Shown here one piece after another: positions 1 to 7,772 of a stretch of 64,000 nucleotides of DNA (positions are counted from its first letter, which is position 1; the number at the start of each line of letters is the position of its first letter). The position numbers and the translations under genes were made by a program. The stretch is from assembly GCA_003142255.1 (NCBI GenBank), contig PLLO01000007.1:1-64000 (forward strand), in the 5' to 3' direction. The DNA comes from Bacteroidales bacterium. Lineage in GTDB: Bacteria; Bacteroidota; Bacteroidia; Bacteroidales; VadinHA17. The notes under the pieces are model-generated. The model saw only the letters and a program-made list of their open reading frames with translations, was not told the origin of the DNA and did not search any database.

Positions 1-203
1 AAATCGAAATCACTTTTCCCAATTATATCAGCCTCTTTAGCACCAAAATACCTTTCATATTTTGGATTACATAAAAGATATTTACCATCAGTATCTTTAA
101 GGCATACCAAATCAGGAATAGTTTCGATCAATATTCTGAGTCTTTTCCGTTCATCTTCAAGCAATTTCTTTTCTTTGGTATTCTCTGTTGAGTCCTGTAC
201 CAT
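1..203 (-). CDS. PAS-domain protein, N-terminal fragment (probable sensor kinase)
   Basis: This gene is absent from the ORF track because it runs off the left edge. Reading the minus strand from the ATG at 203 gives 67 codons without a stop. An in-frame TAA and TGA lie just upstream, so this is the true 5' end. The first ~22 residues are charged and probably helical. They are followed by a typical PAS core start (IPDLVCLKDTDGKYLLCN, then YFG and DIIGKS), as found in sensor histidine kinases and diguanylate cyclases. No signal peptide or membrane segment precedes the PAS, so it is probably cytoplasmic. The output domain lies outside the window, so calling it a kinase is inference. Confidence 0.72.
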   Translation of the reverse strand, partial: MVQDSTENTKEKKLLEDERKRLRILIETIPDLVCLKDTDGKYLLCNPKYERYFGAKEADIIGKSDFD

Positions 204-957
204 CTGGTAAATTATTTTGTAATCGAAATTTTATTTTCAAAGGTACTAAAACCATGGCTATCAATCATTAGTATTCAGGGAATCGTTTTATAGATCACTT
301 AAAGGTGCAAAAGTGCAACGAGTGGAGGCAAAACTGCATTTTCGGAATGTCAGGCAGGAAAAACTTTTAAAAGTGGATCAATATTATCCTGTTAGGCAAT
401 CTGGAAAGTCTTTAATTAGAAATTTTTAAGTTACATAGTCAAAATTAGAGTTATTTCACGGGTCAGAAAAAGCATGTGTTTGGCAGCGTCAGGTTGACTT
501 TGTGTGAGGGTAGCCAAACTTTTGCTTGCGCGCTGGCAATCAAGTCATTACGGAAGGCCCTTACAGCTAACGGCCCGGCAATAAAGGTTGTAAGCGTTGT
601 TGAGCGATTTAAGGTCGAAAAGTAGTGTCCCAGTAGAAAATACAATGCTGTGAGGCCGGAAGGAGCGAAGTATGGCGCGGTTTTTGCCAGTCCCGGCGAA
701 AGATATAATTGTCTCGGTTGCAGGATTTGTCCAGAGCCGGAGTCACGGATTTGGTAGATGAGTGATAAGTTTTGTGTCACGATAAAACTGTCAAGGTGGC
801 GAGCAAAAATTGTGACAAGTTTATTACCCCAACCGTCCGTGTTAGCGGATAAGGCGTGTTTGGAGTCAAGTTACAAATCTACATATCTAGAGTTTACCAG
901 AACACCTTTATTAAATTCTAAAAACAAGTCTTTTTCAAAGATTCGCATATACTAGCA
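204..957. other. Gene-free interval with diverged repeat blocks
   Basis: No credible gene is seen in this ~750-base stretch. Bases 204-450 show nothing recognisable. Bases 451-820 hold repeat blocks shared with the island at 4.8-5.2 kb (see the repeat entries). The two open frames listed by the ORF track here look like repeat-derived translation: they have no family signature and lie on the repeat blocks. Confidence 0.6.
451..820 (+). repeat. Dispersed repeat island, copy 1
   Basis: This island carries, in the same order and orientation as the island at 4.8-5.2 kb: a 22-base block at 467-488 (AAAAAGCATGTGTTTGGCAG...), a TTGCTTGCG block near 522, and the 13-base block CCTTACAGCTAAC ending at 571. 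A single diverged copy of the ~56-base unit that is tandem in copy 2 (GTGTCACGATAAAACTGTCA...) sits at 774-801. The blocks are separated by unrelated sequence, so this is an old, diverged repeat and not a recent duplication. It resembles intergenic repeats that occur in many copies in some Bacteroidota genomes. That last point is recollection, not something shown here. Confidence 0.6.
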
Positions 958-985
958 TAAAAAACATTTTTTTATACAATGTTTT
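958..985 (-). terminator. Possible intrinsic terminator after the type IX cargo gene
   Basis: On the minus strand an AAAACATT/AATGTTTT stem with a nine-base loop runs directly into a run of T. It lies 18 bases past the stop of the gene at 1003-1548. The stem is all A-T apart from one pair, so it would be weak. Confidence 0.35.
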
Positions 986-1002
986 CATAGATTATATCTT
1001 CA

Positions 1003-1548
1003 TTATTTTCGTATTACTAACTTATTAATGTATTGCTTGTTTTTAATAACAACTTTTAGTATGTATATTCCGCTTACCTGATTTGTCAAATCAATTTGGT
1101 AATTGTCTACATAAGTCAATTCCTTTCGAAATACTTCAGCACCAATCAAGTTTGAAACCGAAACCTCACTATTTTTTCCTGAATTCTGAGTGAATTCAAG
1201 AGTTATCATACCGGTAGTTGGATTTGGATGAACCTTTAAACCATCAGAAATAGAGATATTTTCATTAGCCCTGGTTAGTATTGACAGGTCAGTAAAATAG
1301 ATTAATCCAACTGAAGTAAAATTCATGTCCTGCTTCAAACCATTTTGCCAACAAGAGAACGAACCATTGTTGTCGAATGTTAATTTTAATCCTTCTATAG
1401 GAACTTGTTGATATCTTCCATTCGTTAGTTGAATCGTAAATTTTTGCTGCGCAGATATCTTCTGGTTAGCATATATAAGGACAATTACCATTGCTAACTT
1501 GAATCCTAAAGTGATGGTCAGGCGCATATTATTTATTTTGGTTTTCAT
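1003..1548 (-). CDS. Small secreted protein with type IX sorting domain
   Basis: A 181-residue exported protein. Residues ~12-33 form a signal peptide ending near ISAQ. Residues ~35-90 hold a short beta-rich segment with a 'GRYQQVPIEGLKLTF' motif, of the kind that opens many secreted Bacteroidota proteins. The last ~80 residues are a classic type A sorting domain: KVHPNPTTGMITLEF, a central GAEVF, then SGIYILKVVIKNKQYINKLVIRK. Such proteins cross the outer membrane by the type IX system and are anchored or released after C-terminal cleavage. Little lies between the signal peptide and the sorting tag, so no activity can be assigned. It sits 59 bases downstream of the LRR-peptidase gene on the same strand and may be cotranscribed with it. 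Confidence 0.8.
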   Translation of the reverse strand: MKTKINNMRLTITLGFKLAMVIVLIYANQKISAQQKFTIQLTNGRYQQVPIEGLKLTFDNNGSFSCWQNGLKQDMNFTSVGLIYFTDLSILTRANENISISDGLKVHPNPTTGMITLEFTQNSGKNSEVSVSNLIGAEVFRKELTYVDNYQIDLTNQVSGIYILKVVIKNKQYINKLVIRK

Positions 1549-1607
1549 TGGTTTTTATCTTTTTTTTGAATTAGACTTCTAATAAAATGAGAATATCTAA
1601 ACATCTA

Positions 1608-4517
1608 TCATTCAAATATTTTCTTATTCATTATGACAGGTGGAGAAAGTAATTCTGTTTCTTGTTCACGTTTTGCATTGATGATTGTGGCAGATTTTAA
1701 AACTGGCTCGTATTTATCCTTTGCAACGAAATCGTCCCACACATAGGCAACTCCTGCGGCCTGAAGTATGTGCTTAACAATCTGTTCACGGCTTGGACCA
1801 TTGAAATAATGCAGCTTACTGTCAAGCATAGAGCTGGTTTCCTCCGGACGCCAAACACCCTTCCAATAATAAAAACCACCTTCGTAAGTTCCCACCATGG
1901 TGTAGTTGGAATTACCGATAAAGTGAGCCCAGGGAGGATTAGTATTCGTTAGCGATATATTCTGAAACCATCCTTTAGATTGTGCTTCAATTAAAGCGTC
2001 ACGATCGGCTTGTTTAATTGTTTCATAGTAATCGATATATTCATCGCCGAGTTTCCCTAATCCATGGCCTATTGCTTCATGTTGAAGGACTCCGGCAAAG
2101 TTTTCTGCATCTGAAGGTATTGAAATAAACGAAACTGAACCATCATCATACATATAAGAAGTTCCTGCCCTTCCTGTCGAATTTAGAATTGTAATTATGT
2201 GGGTTTCACCAGAAATGATTTCTTCCACTTTCTGTGCATACTCCTTAATTTTAGTAATATCACCACTTATCCCTCGATTTTCACCAAATTTTGAACTGAA
2301 TATCGTTTCTGAGGAATCCATAAAAACACCGTTCTTTGACACAGCATTCACCGCATACACATTGAAGTATTCGCGATAGCTTCTGGTTGGTTCAACAGAG
2401 AAGAAATGCTCCATTGCTTCATGCATCTTTTGCTCGTACAATCCACCGGCGACCATAGTTGTATCAACAAATCCATCACCCATTAACACGATATTCACCC
2501 CTGTTCCAATTGTCGCACTCTGCAACTTTGTTACTTTGCCATCCTGGCTGAAATCCTTCGATTGATATAATTCTAATGGTCCAAGTTCAGATGTAATGAA
2601 TTTCTCAAAATCCTCCCTTTTGTCCCATAATTGATCAGAAAAAACAATTTCTCCATTTTGGTTGACAATATGAACGTTAGGGACAGTCCTATTTGGGAAG
2701 TTCGCAAATTCTGCACCATAATCAATAATTAGATTTGTCCATGATATTTGGTTGTCTTGGATATAATTTTCTATGGAGTTGACTTCAACCTTACTTGCTC
2801 TGATATACGATATAATACCCAACCCCTTGTTGTTAAAATTCTCATTTACAGTTTTAAGAATGGGAAGAAATTTTCCTGAGAACGGATCCGAGAGAGACCA
2901 TGTAAAAACCACAGTAAGTTTATTCGATGCAAAAACAGAATCTAAGTCGAAAGTTTTATTATCAATATCTGTTACAATAGTATCAACTGTCTTTACGATT
3001 TCACGCTCCAATTCGAAACCAGGCTGTTGTTCGACAATGCCCCACACGAGTTCATTCCATTTGGGATGGTTTATGAGTGAGGTGGGAATAACCCCTGAAA
3101 AACGGTTATTGGTAATGTCCAAAACAGACAATTTGGGTAATGAATATAAGATCGCAATCTCTCTTGGGATTTCACCTATATAATAATTAAAACTTAAATC
3201 CATAAGATTCAAATTCTGGAGTTGTCCCAATTCAACAGGAATCGCACCATCAAGGTGATTACAACTCAAATTTAAATATTCAAGGTTAGACAATTGCCCT
3301 AATTCAGATGGTATAGCACCTGTTAGAAAATTTGAATTTATACTCAAATATTGAAGTTTCGACAACTTTCCTAATTCAGGAGGTATGGATCCGGTTAATT
3401 CGTTAAGCATCAGACTCAAAGTTTTCAAATTGGACAAATTCCCTAATTCAGGAGGTATGGAACCTGAAAATGAATTATCATACAGATATAAGTATTCTAA
3501 GTTTGATAATCTCCCAAGTTCGGATGGAATAGTCCCGGAAAATTTGATACCTGATAAGTCCAGACGGGTAAGGTTCGACATTTGGAATAATTCCGAAGGG
3601 ATAGTCCCGGAAAATGGATTGCGGGCTAAGCACAAGCTTTGAAGTTTCGATAATTGAGCCAATTCACCAGGAATGATTCCGTTAAGTTTATTATCATTTA
3701 GCCATAACTCATTCAAATCAGAAAGTTCAAATAATGCTAATGGGATAGTACCTGTAAGTTGATTATATGATAACAATAATCCTTTCAGTTTTAAAAGTGT
3801 ACCTAATTCTGCTGGAATAGGACCAGTAAGTTGGTTACCAGAAAGACACAGGTTAATTAATTTATTTAACCTCCTTATTTCAGTGGGGATAGTCCCGGTA
3901 ATTTGATTGTTAGGTAAATACAGATTATTTAAATTAACCAACTTCCCAAGTTCTGCAGGAATTGAACCTGTTAACTTATTGCTCGTTAAATTTAGCCATT
4001 CCAAACACGTTAAATTTCCGAATTCAGTCGGAATAGACCCAGAAAGCTGATTGACTTGTAAGTTTAGAGACTTTAAATTTGTTAATGTAGCGAACTCACG
4101 TGGCATATCACCTTGAAGATTATTAAAATCTAGATTAAGTTCTGACAACCTCCCATTTGAGTTTGTAATTACACCATACCATTCATTAAGTGGTTTGTCG
4201 CTGCACCAATTAGTTTTGTTTATCCAGTTTGGTCCACCTGTGGCATTATAAAATGCAATTAATGCATCACGGTCTGTTTCTGCAGTTCCCAAATCAGGAA
4301 TCGTTTTAATACTATCAATTTCAGCAATTGGGATGTCTGTAGTCGATGCGTTCCAATTATGGATTCGCATTGTAGCTTCATTAGGGAAAGTAACGCTGTC
4401 AATTGAGGATGTTAGTGTTTCTATATTAATTCCATTTTTCTTAAACACAACCAATTTATCCTGAGCAATGCCGGAAATAGGAATTAATAACAACAGGATT
4501 GTGTAGTATTTTTTCAT
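1608..4517 (-). CDS. Secreted LRR / thioredoxin-like / M64-type metallopeptidase protein
   Basis: A large exported multidomain protein. I start it at the ATG at 4517, giving MKKYYTILLLLIPISGIAQ as signal peptide; the track start six codons upstream precedes it with polar residues. After an N-terminal 'EIDSIKT' segment comes a leucine-rich-repeat cap (ALIAFYNATGGPNW). About 15 repeats of 24 residues follow, of the plant-like 'LxxLxLxxNxLtGxIPxELGxLxN' type. Next is a thioredoxin/TlpA-like fold segment lacking a CxxC pair (VVFTWSLSDPFSGKF). The last ~350 residues resemble family M64 peptidases: a 'VNIVLMGDGF' start and a zinc motif QHEAIGHGLGKLGDEY. No type IX sorting tag is visible at its C-terminus. 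Substrate unknown; a role in protein breakdown or adhesion at the surface is inference. The gene looks AT-richer than the housekeeping genes nearby. Confidence 0.8.
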   Translation of the reverse strand: MKKYYTILLLLIPISGIAQDKLVVFKKNGINIETLTSSIDSVTFPNEATMRIHNWNASTTDIPIAEIDSIKTIPDLGTAETDRDALIAFYNATGGPNWINKTNWCSDKPLNEWYGVITNSNGRLSELNLDFNNLQGDMPREFATLTNLKSLNLQVNQLSGSIPTEFGNLTCLEWLNLTSNKLTGSIPAELGKLVNLNNLYLPNNQITGTIPTEIRRLNKLINLCLSGNQLTGPIPAELGTLLKLKGLLLSYNQLTGTIPLALFELSDLNELWLNDNKLNGIIPGELAQLSKLQSLCLARNPFSGTIPSELFQMSNLTRLDLSGIKFSGTIPSELGRLSNLEYLYLYDNSFSGSIPPELGNLSNLKTLSLMLNELTGSIPPELGKLSKLQYLSINSNFLTGAIPSELGQLSNLEYLNLSCNHLDGAIPVELGQLQNLNLMDLSFNYYIGEIPREIAILYSLPKLSVLDITNNRFSGVIPTSLINHPKWNELVWGIVEQQPGFELEREIVKTVDTIVTDIDNKTFDLDSVFASNKLTVVFTWSLSDPFSGKFLPILKTVNENFNNKGLGIISYIRASKVEVNSIENYIQDNQISWTNLIIDYGAEFANFPNRTVPNVHIVNQNGEIVFSDQLWDKREDFEKFITSELGPLELYQSKDFSQDGKVTKLQSATIGTGVNIVLMGDGFVDTTMVAGGLYEQKMHEAMEHFFSVEPTRSYREYFNVYAVNAVSKNGVFMDSSETIFSSKFGENRGISGDITKIKEYAQKVEEIISGETHIITILNSTGRAGTSYMYDDGSVSFISIPSDAENFAGVLQHEAIGHGLGKLGDEYIDYYETIKQADRDALIEAQSKGWFQNISLTNTNPPWAHFIGNSNYTMVGTYEGGFYYWKGVWRPEETSSMLDSKLHYFNGPSREQIVKHILQAAGVAYVWDDFVAKDKYEPVLKSATIINAKREQETELLSPPVIMNKKIFE

Positions 4518-4799
4518 GGATTTATAAATTAACATTGAGTTCTAAAAATAATTCATAACCGTTTCTTTTAAGCTTGACTAAAACGATTGCGTAAACGCCA
4601 ACGTGGTGTTTATTTCTGACTTGTGTGTGGAATCATTTTCGTTAATGTAGTAAATATAAGAAAATTCCAATACTTAAATACTATTGTCAAAGGTCTAATG
4701 TGTTAAGAGGACTTTTTATCTGATCGAGACCCTTGGTGCTTTAGTGGGTATTGATCTAAGTGGTTTAACTGCTTTCGAGCCGCAATTAGGTGTTTAGAA
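4518..4799. other. AT-rich leader upstream of the LRR gene
   Basis: Non-coding sequence upstream of the minus-strand LRR gene. On the minus strand there is a weak TATATTTA box near 4650, but no clear -33 partner, so I do not call a promoter. Confidence 0.3.
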
Positions 4800-4882
4800 G
4801 GCAAAGTCAGGGTTGGCAAAAAGCATATGTTTTGCAGCGGTAGCTGCCAAAAATTTAGTTTTTAATAATCTAAATTGATGGA

Positions 4883-5050
4883 TAGAAGTTGTTGTGTCAT
4901 GATTAAGTTAACTAGGCGGCAAAATCCAAGTGTACTGGCAGGAGTTGTCACGTTATGATATAGTTGTCAAGAGGGCAAAGTCCCGGTAAACTTGCAGAGG
5001 TCGTCGTGTCATGATGAAGTTGTCTAAGTGGCGAAGTTCAGGTAGGCAAA
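4883..5050 (+). repeat. Three imperfect ~56-base tandem repeats
   Basis: Three adjoining units align around the core 'TGTCATGATnAAGTTGTC' followed by 'nnGGCnAA'. They begin near 4885, 4942 and 4998. Identity is only moderate. The third unit runs into the AAAAAGCATGTG block. A lone diverged unit is found at 774-801. Confidence 0.55.
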
Positions 5051-5082
5051 AAAGCATGTGTTTTGCAGCGCAGGGACGGTTA

Positions 5083-5145
5083 ACCCTGTGAAATATCGCA
5101 TAACTACAAATGTCGTCTTTTATATTAAACATTATTTCACAGGGT
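5083..5145. repeat. 13-base perfect inverted repeat inside repeat island 2
   Basis: ACCCTGTGAAATA at 5083-5095 is matched exactly by its reverse complement at 5133-5145, with 37 bases between. It forms a potential long-loop hairpin and separates two blocks that are adjacent in copy 1, so it may be an insertion within the repeat. Copy 1 keeps a degraded right arm (TTATTTCACGGG near 451). Confidence 0.5.
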
Positions 5146-5240
5146 GAAGGGAAGGGCAGAAAAACTCTTGCTTGCGAGTTGGAAGTCATGGTACAGTGAG
5201 GATATGCGGTAATTTGCCTTACAGCTAACTTATCTGTATG

Positions 5241-6018
5241 ATCAGCGAAGTTGAAATTTATACTTTAAAAAGGTTGGATATGTGTATGTTTATTTATTAA
5301 TAGTCACAAAACGACCCAAATTGATTAATCCGGACCAAACAGATGTTATCTTCCTCTGAAAAATTCAAATTTCCGCTATCAAAAACTGGAATAATCTATG
5401 ATTATGGAACAATTATTCAATGCTTTCGCCCCGTCAGTCACATATTGTAAATGTCCCGACAAGGTAAATGAGCTCCATGAACCCCAAATCCTTTAATAAT
5501 CTCTCGCGCTTGTAGTATTGCATACCAAATTTACACAACTGTTTAAATAAAAGGAAGGATTTAATAATAAAATATAATGCTACTCATATAAAGTCAATCG
5601 TAATATTTGATTGTATTAGAGAAATAACTATGTTTTCGATATGTATTACAAAAGCCGGACAATCTCAGGACATGTATTGCAAATTTTGACTTTCACATAA
5701 TCGTGCCGCTTTTATTCCATAACGGTCAGATGACCATCACGTGGTGGTACTCACTTATTGCTTGAGGTATGTAGCAAGACAATTCAATTAGTAATGTCTC
5801 TTTTATTTAATAAATGTCCGTTTATTTATCCCATGTAATTTGAGAAAGTTATTCATTGTGCCTAAACGTCTTAGGATCTTTTTTGAATGATTTATTTTGG
5901 GGAGTATTATTCAAGGGTTGAACTATTACCTTGCGCTTAATGCTTTAAGGCAATAATAAATTTCAAAATCCGTATGACAACCCGTAAGTGGTCTTTTTAG
6001 CTGAGAAGCTAGCTTAAA
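5241..6018. other. Gene-free AT-rich interval
   Basis: About 780 bases without a convincing gene on either strand. Short open frames exist (for example about 30 codons on the plus strand near 5398), but none carries a recognisable motif. The stretch may hold decayed coding sequence; I see no direct proof. Confidence 0.4.
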
Positions 6019-6073
6019 TAAAAAAGTGTACAGTTTGTTTTTTTGTCTTTCGACTGTATACAAAACTGTACAC
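6019..6073 (-). terminator. Intrinsic terminator of the tRNA-Pro transcript
   Basis: On the minus strand GTGTACAGTTT (6073-6063) pairs perfectly with AAACTGTACAC (6036-6026) and is followed at once by six T residues. The loop is 26 bases. It lies about 30 bases past the 3' end of the tRNA. Confidence 0.65.
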
Positions 6074-6102
6074 CTGACTTTTTTTGATCTTCGCAAACCC
6101 TG

Positions 6103-6176
6103 TCGGGGTGATCCGACTTGAACGGACGACCCCTTGCACCCCATGCAAGTGCGCTAGCCAACTGCGCCACACCCCG
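6103..6176 (-). tRNA. tRNA-Pro (anticodon GGG)
   Basis: A complete cloverleaf can be drawn on the minus strand. The acceptor stem is CGGGGTG/CACCCCG and the D stem GCGC/GCGC. The anticodon stem CTTGC/GCAAG closes the loop ATGGGGT, which places GGG at positions 34-36 with G37. The T arm is GTCCG-TTCAAGT-CGGAT with one G-T pair. The discriminator base is A and CCA is not encoded. GGG reads proline codon CCC (and CCU by wobble). It lies between the repeat-rich accessory stretch and the housekeeping genes. Confidence 0.95.
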
Positions 6177-6297
6177 AAAAATTCCTACGCAAAAATAATC
6201 AACAATTCTGATTATCCAAATAGCAACAAAATCACCCAGCCCTGAAACTTAGTCATGGATTTTTATAATTTTACCTTTAATTAAACTGAAAACAGAT

Positions 6298-7293
6298 ATG
6301 GAATTATTTAAGCCTGTGGATATCCAATCGCAGCCTGCAAAAGCTGAAGAAGGGCATGCAGAGAAGGTAAAATGCCTCATAATAGGCTCAGGACCTGCCG
6401 GATATACTGCAGCAATCTACGCCTCGAGAGCAAATCTAAAGCCTGTGCTCTATACCGGTTTGCAAATGGGAGGCCAGCTTACCCTTACTACAGAAGTTGA
6501 TAACTTCCCCGGTTATCCGGAAGGTATTCCAGGTCCCGAAATGATGGAAGACCTCAAGAAGCAGGCTGAAAGATTCGGTACTGATATCCGTTTTGGCATT
6601 GCAACTGATGCGGATTTCTCAGGCCGGACACACAAAGTGGTGATCGACGAAAACAAAGTTATTGAAGCCGATGTGGTTATCATTGCCACAGGGGCGACTG
6701 CAAAATACCTTGGCATTGAGGCTGAAAAGAAATATGCGGGACAGGGAGTATCTGCCTGCGCTACATGCGATGGATTCTTTTACAGGAAGAAGGATGTTGC
6801 AGTTGTCGGAGGTGGTGATACTGCAGCTGAAGAAGCAACTTATCTTTCAGGATTATGCAATAAAGTATATCTTATTGTAAGAAGGAATGTTCTGAGAGCA
6901 TCAAAAACCATGCAGGATAAAGTGACGAGAACTTCGAACATAGAAATCCTATGGGAACATCAGCCGGTTGACCTTTTCGGTGAGAATGGAGTTGAAGGAG
7001 CCCTGCTGGTAAAGAAAAAGGGAACCCCGCAGGAAGAGATGGTAAAAATAAAAATTGACGGATTCTTCCTGGCAATTGGGCATACACCGAATTCAGCTGT
7101 CTTTAAAAAGTTCATCGAAACAGATGAAACCGGATATATTAAAACAGTTCCCGGAACCACTAAAACAAATGTCCCGGGTATATTTGCCGCCGGCGATGTT
7201 CAGGACTCCCGATACAGGCAGGCTATCACGGCTGCCGCATCAGGATGTATGGCAGCTGTCGACGCTGAATGTTATTTGTCAGAGATAAAATGA
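6298..7293 (+). CDS. trxB: Thioredoxin reductase
   Basis: Cytoplasmic flavoenzyme that reduces thioredoxin with NADPH. The 331-residue protein has the FAD-binding GSGPAGYTAAIYASRA motif at ~30-45, the redox-active CATC pair at about C154/C157, the NADPH-binding GGGDTAAEEA motif at ~171, and the C-terminal FAD motif GIFAAGDVQD. It is about 20 residues longer than typical TrxB because of a polar N-terminal extension before the Rossmann fold; no nearer in-frame ATG is evident. It is followed after 39 bases by an SRPBCC gene on the same strand. Confidence 0.95.
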   Translation: MELFKPVDIQSQPAKAEEGHAEKVKCLIIGSGPAGYTAAIYASRANLKPVLYTGLQMGGQLTLTTEVDNFPGYPEGIPGPEMMEDLKKQAERFGTDIRFGIATDADFSGRTHKVVIDENKVIEADVVIIATGATAKYLGIEAEKKYAGQGVSACATCDGFFYRKKDVAVVGGGDTAAEEATYLSGLCNKVYLIVRRNVLRASKTMQDKVTRTSNIEILWEHQPVDLFGENGVEGALLVKKKGTPQEEMVKIKIDGFFLAIGHTPNSAVFKKFIETDETGYIKTVPGTTKTNVPGIFAAGDVQDSRYRQAITAAASGCMAAVDAECYLSEIK

Positions 7294-7332
7294 TACTTTA
7301 AAATTGTTTCAACAAATTACAGGAGGAGAAGG

Positions 7333-7719
7333 ATGAAGACTTTTAAGAAGACCTTTAAGATCAATGCTGAACCATCTGATGTATATTCAGCGCTTACGAA
7401 TCCAAATACTATTGAACTCTGGTCAGGATATCATGCAGTTATGCAGGAAGAACCCGGAACCGAGTTTTCCCTCTGGGAAGGTGATATTACCGGCAAGAAC
7501 CTGGAATTTGTCCATGATAAAAAGGTCGCCCAGGAATGGTATTTTGACGAACAACCCGATAAATCTATTGTAACAATAACTATTCAGCCTGACAAGGAGG
7601 ATTCATTGGTAACTGTAGAACATACAAATATTCCCGATGACGATTTTGCCGATATTGCGGAAGGATGGCGTGAGTATTATATCGGAGCCATAATCAGCTT
7701 CTTCAATCCTAATTTTTAA
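7333..7719 (+). CDS. SRPBCC (START/AHSA1-like) domain protein
   Basis: A 128-residue soluble protein made of one SRPBCC fold. It opens with the pattern 'KTFKINAEPSDVYSALTNPNTIELWSG', continues with 'FSLWEGDITGKNLEF', and ends with the long C-terminal helix 'GWREYYIGAIISFF'. Members bind hydrophobic ligands or act as Hsp90 co-chaperones; the ligand here cannot be read from sequence. It has a strong Shine-Dalgarno (AGGAGG six bases before the ATG), which is unusual in Bacteroidota, where leaders generally lack one. It probably shares a transcript with trxB. Confidence 0.8.
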   Translation: MKTFKKTFKINAEPSDVYSALTNPNTIELWSGYHAVMQEEPGTEFSLWEGDITGKNLEFVHDKKVAQEWYFDEQPDKSIVTITIQPDKEDSLVTVEHTNIPDDDFADIAEGWREYYIGAIISFFNPNF

Positions 7720-7739
7720 TAAGGCTACATTGAAAGGTT

Positions 7740-7772
7740 TAACGCCTCCTGGCCTGATGACAGGAGTTGTTA
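7740..7772. terminator. Possible bidirectional terminator between convergent genes
   Basis: CTCCTG (7746-7751) pairs with CAGGAG (7761-7766), and an outer TAAC/GTTA extends the stem past a two-base mismatch. It lies between the convergent SRPBCC and TorD-like genes and is followed by a T-rich stretch on the plus strand. Confidence 0.35.

Larger units (their letters stand above)
4800..5240 (+). repeat. Dispersed repeat island, copy 2
   Basis: This island shares three blocks with copy 1 at 451-820, in the same order and orientation. The 22-base AAAAAGCATRTGTTT... block occurs twice here (4818-4839 and 5049-5070). A CTTGCTTGCG block follows at about 5168, and CCTTACAGCTAAC ends at 5229. The two islands are therefore direct repeats that bracket the type IX cargo and LRR-peptidase genes. 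This would fit a mobile cassette or recombination between dispersed repeats. No transposase or integrase is seen. Confidence 0.6.

Noticed and set aside
463-780. 105-codon minus-strand ORF
   Set aside because: It lies on repeat island 1 and its translation mirrors the repeat blocks; no signal, domain or start context.
3180-4150. DNA-level tandem repeat
   Set aside because: The periodicity (about 72 bases) is explained by the 24-residue leucine-rich repeats of the LRR gene.
4883-5050. CRISPR array
   Set aside because: The repeats are imperfect, directly adjoining and without spacers; no cas genes.
4953-5189. 78-codon minus-strand ORF
   Set aside because: It covers the tandem units and inverted repeat of island 2; repeat-derived translation.
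451-5240. Integron cassette array
   Set aside because: The shared CCTTACAGCTAAC blocks lack a proper RYYYAAC/GTTRRRY pair and no integrase is present; kept only as a weak idea in the findings.
5926-6144. 72-codon minus-strand ORF
   Set aside because: It overlaps the tRNA-Pro gene and its terminator.
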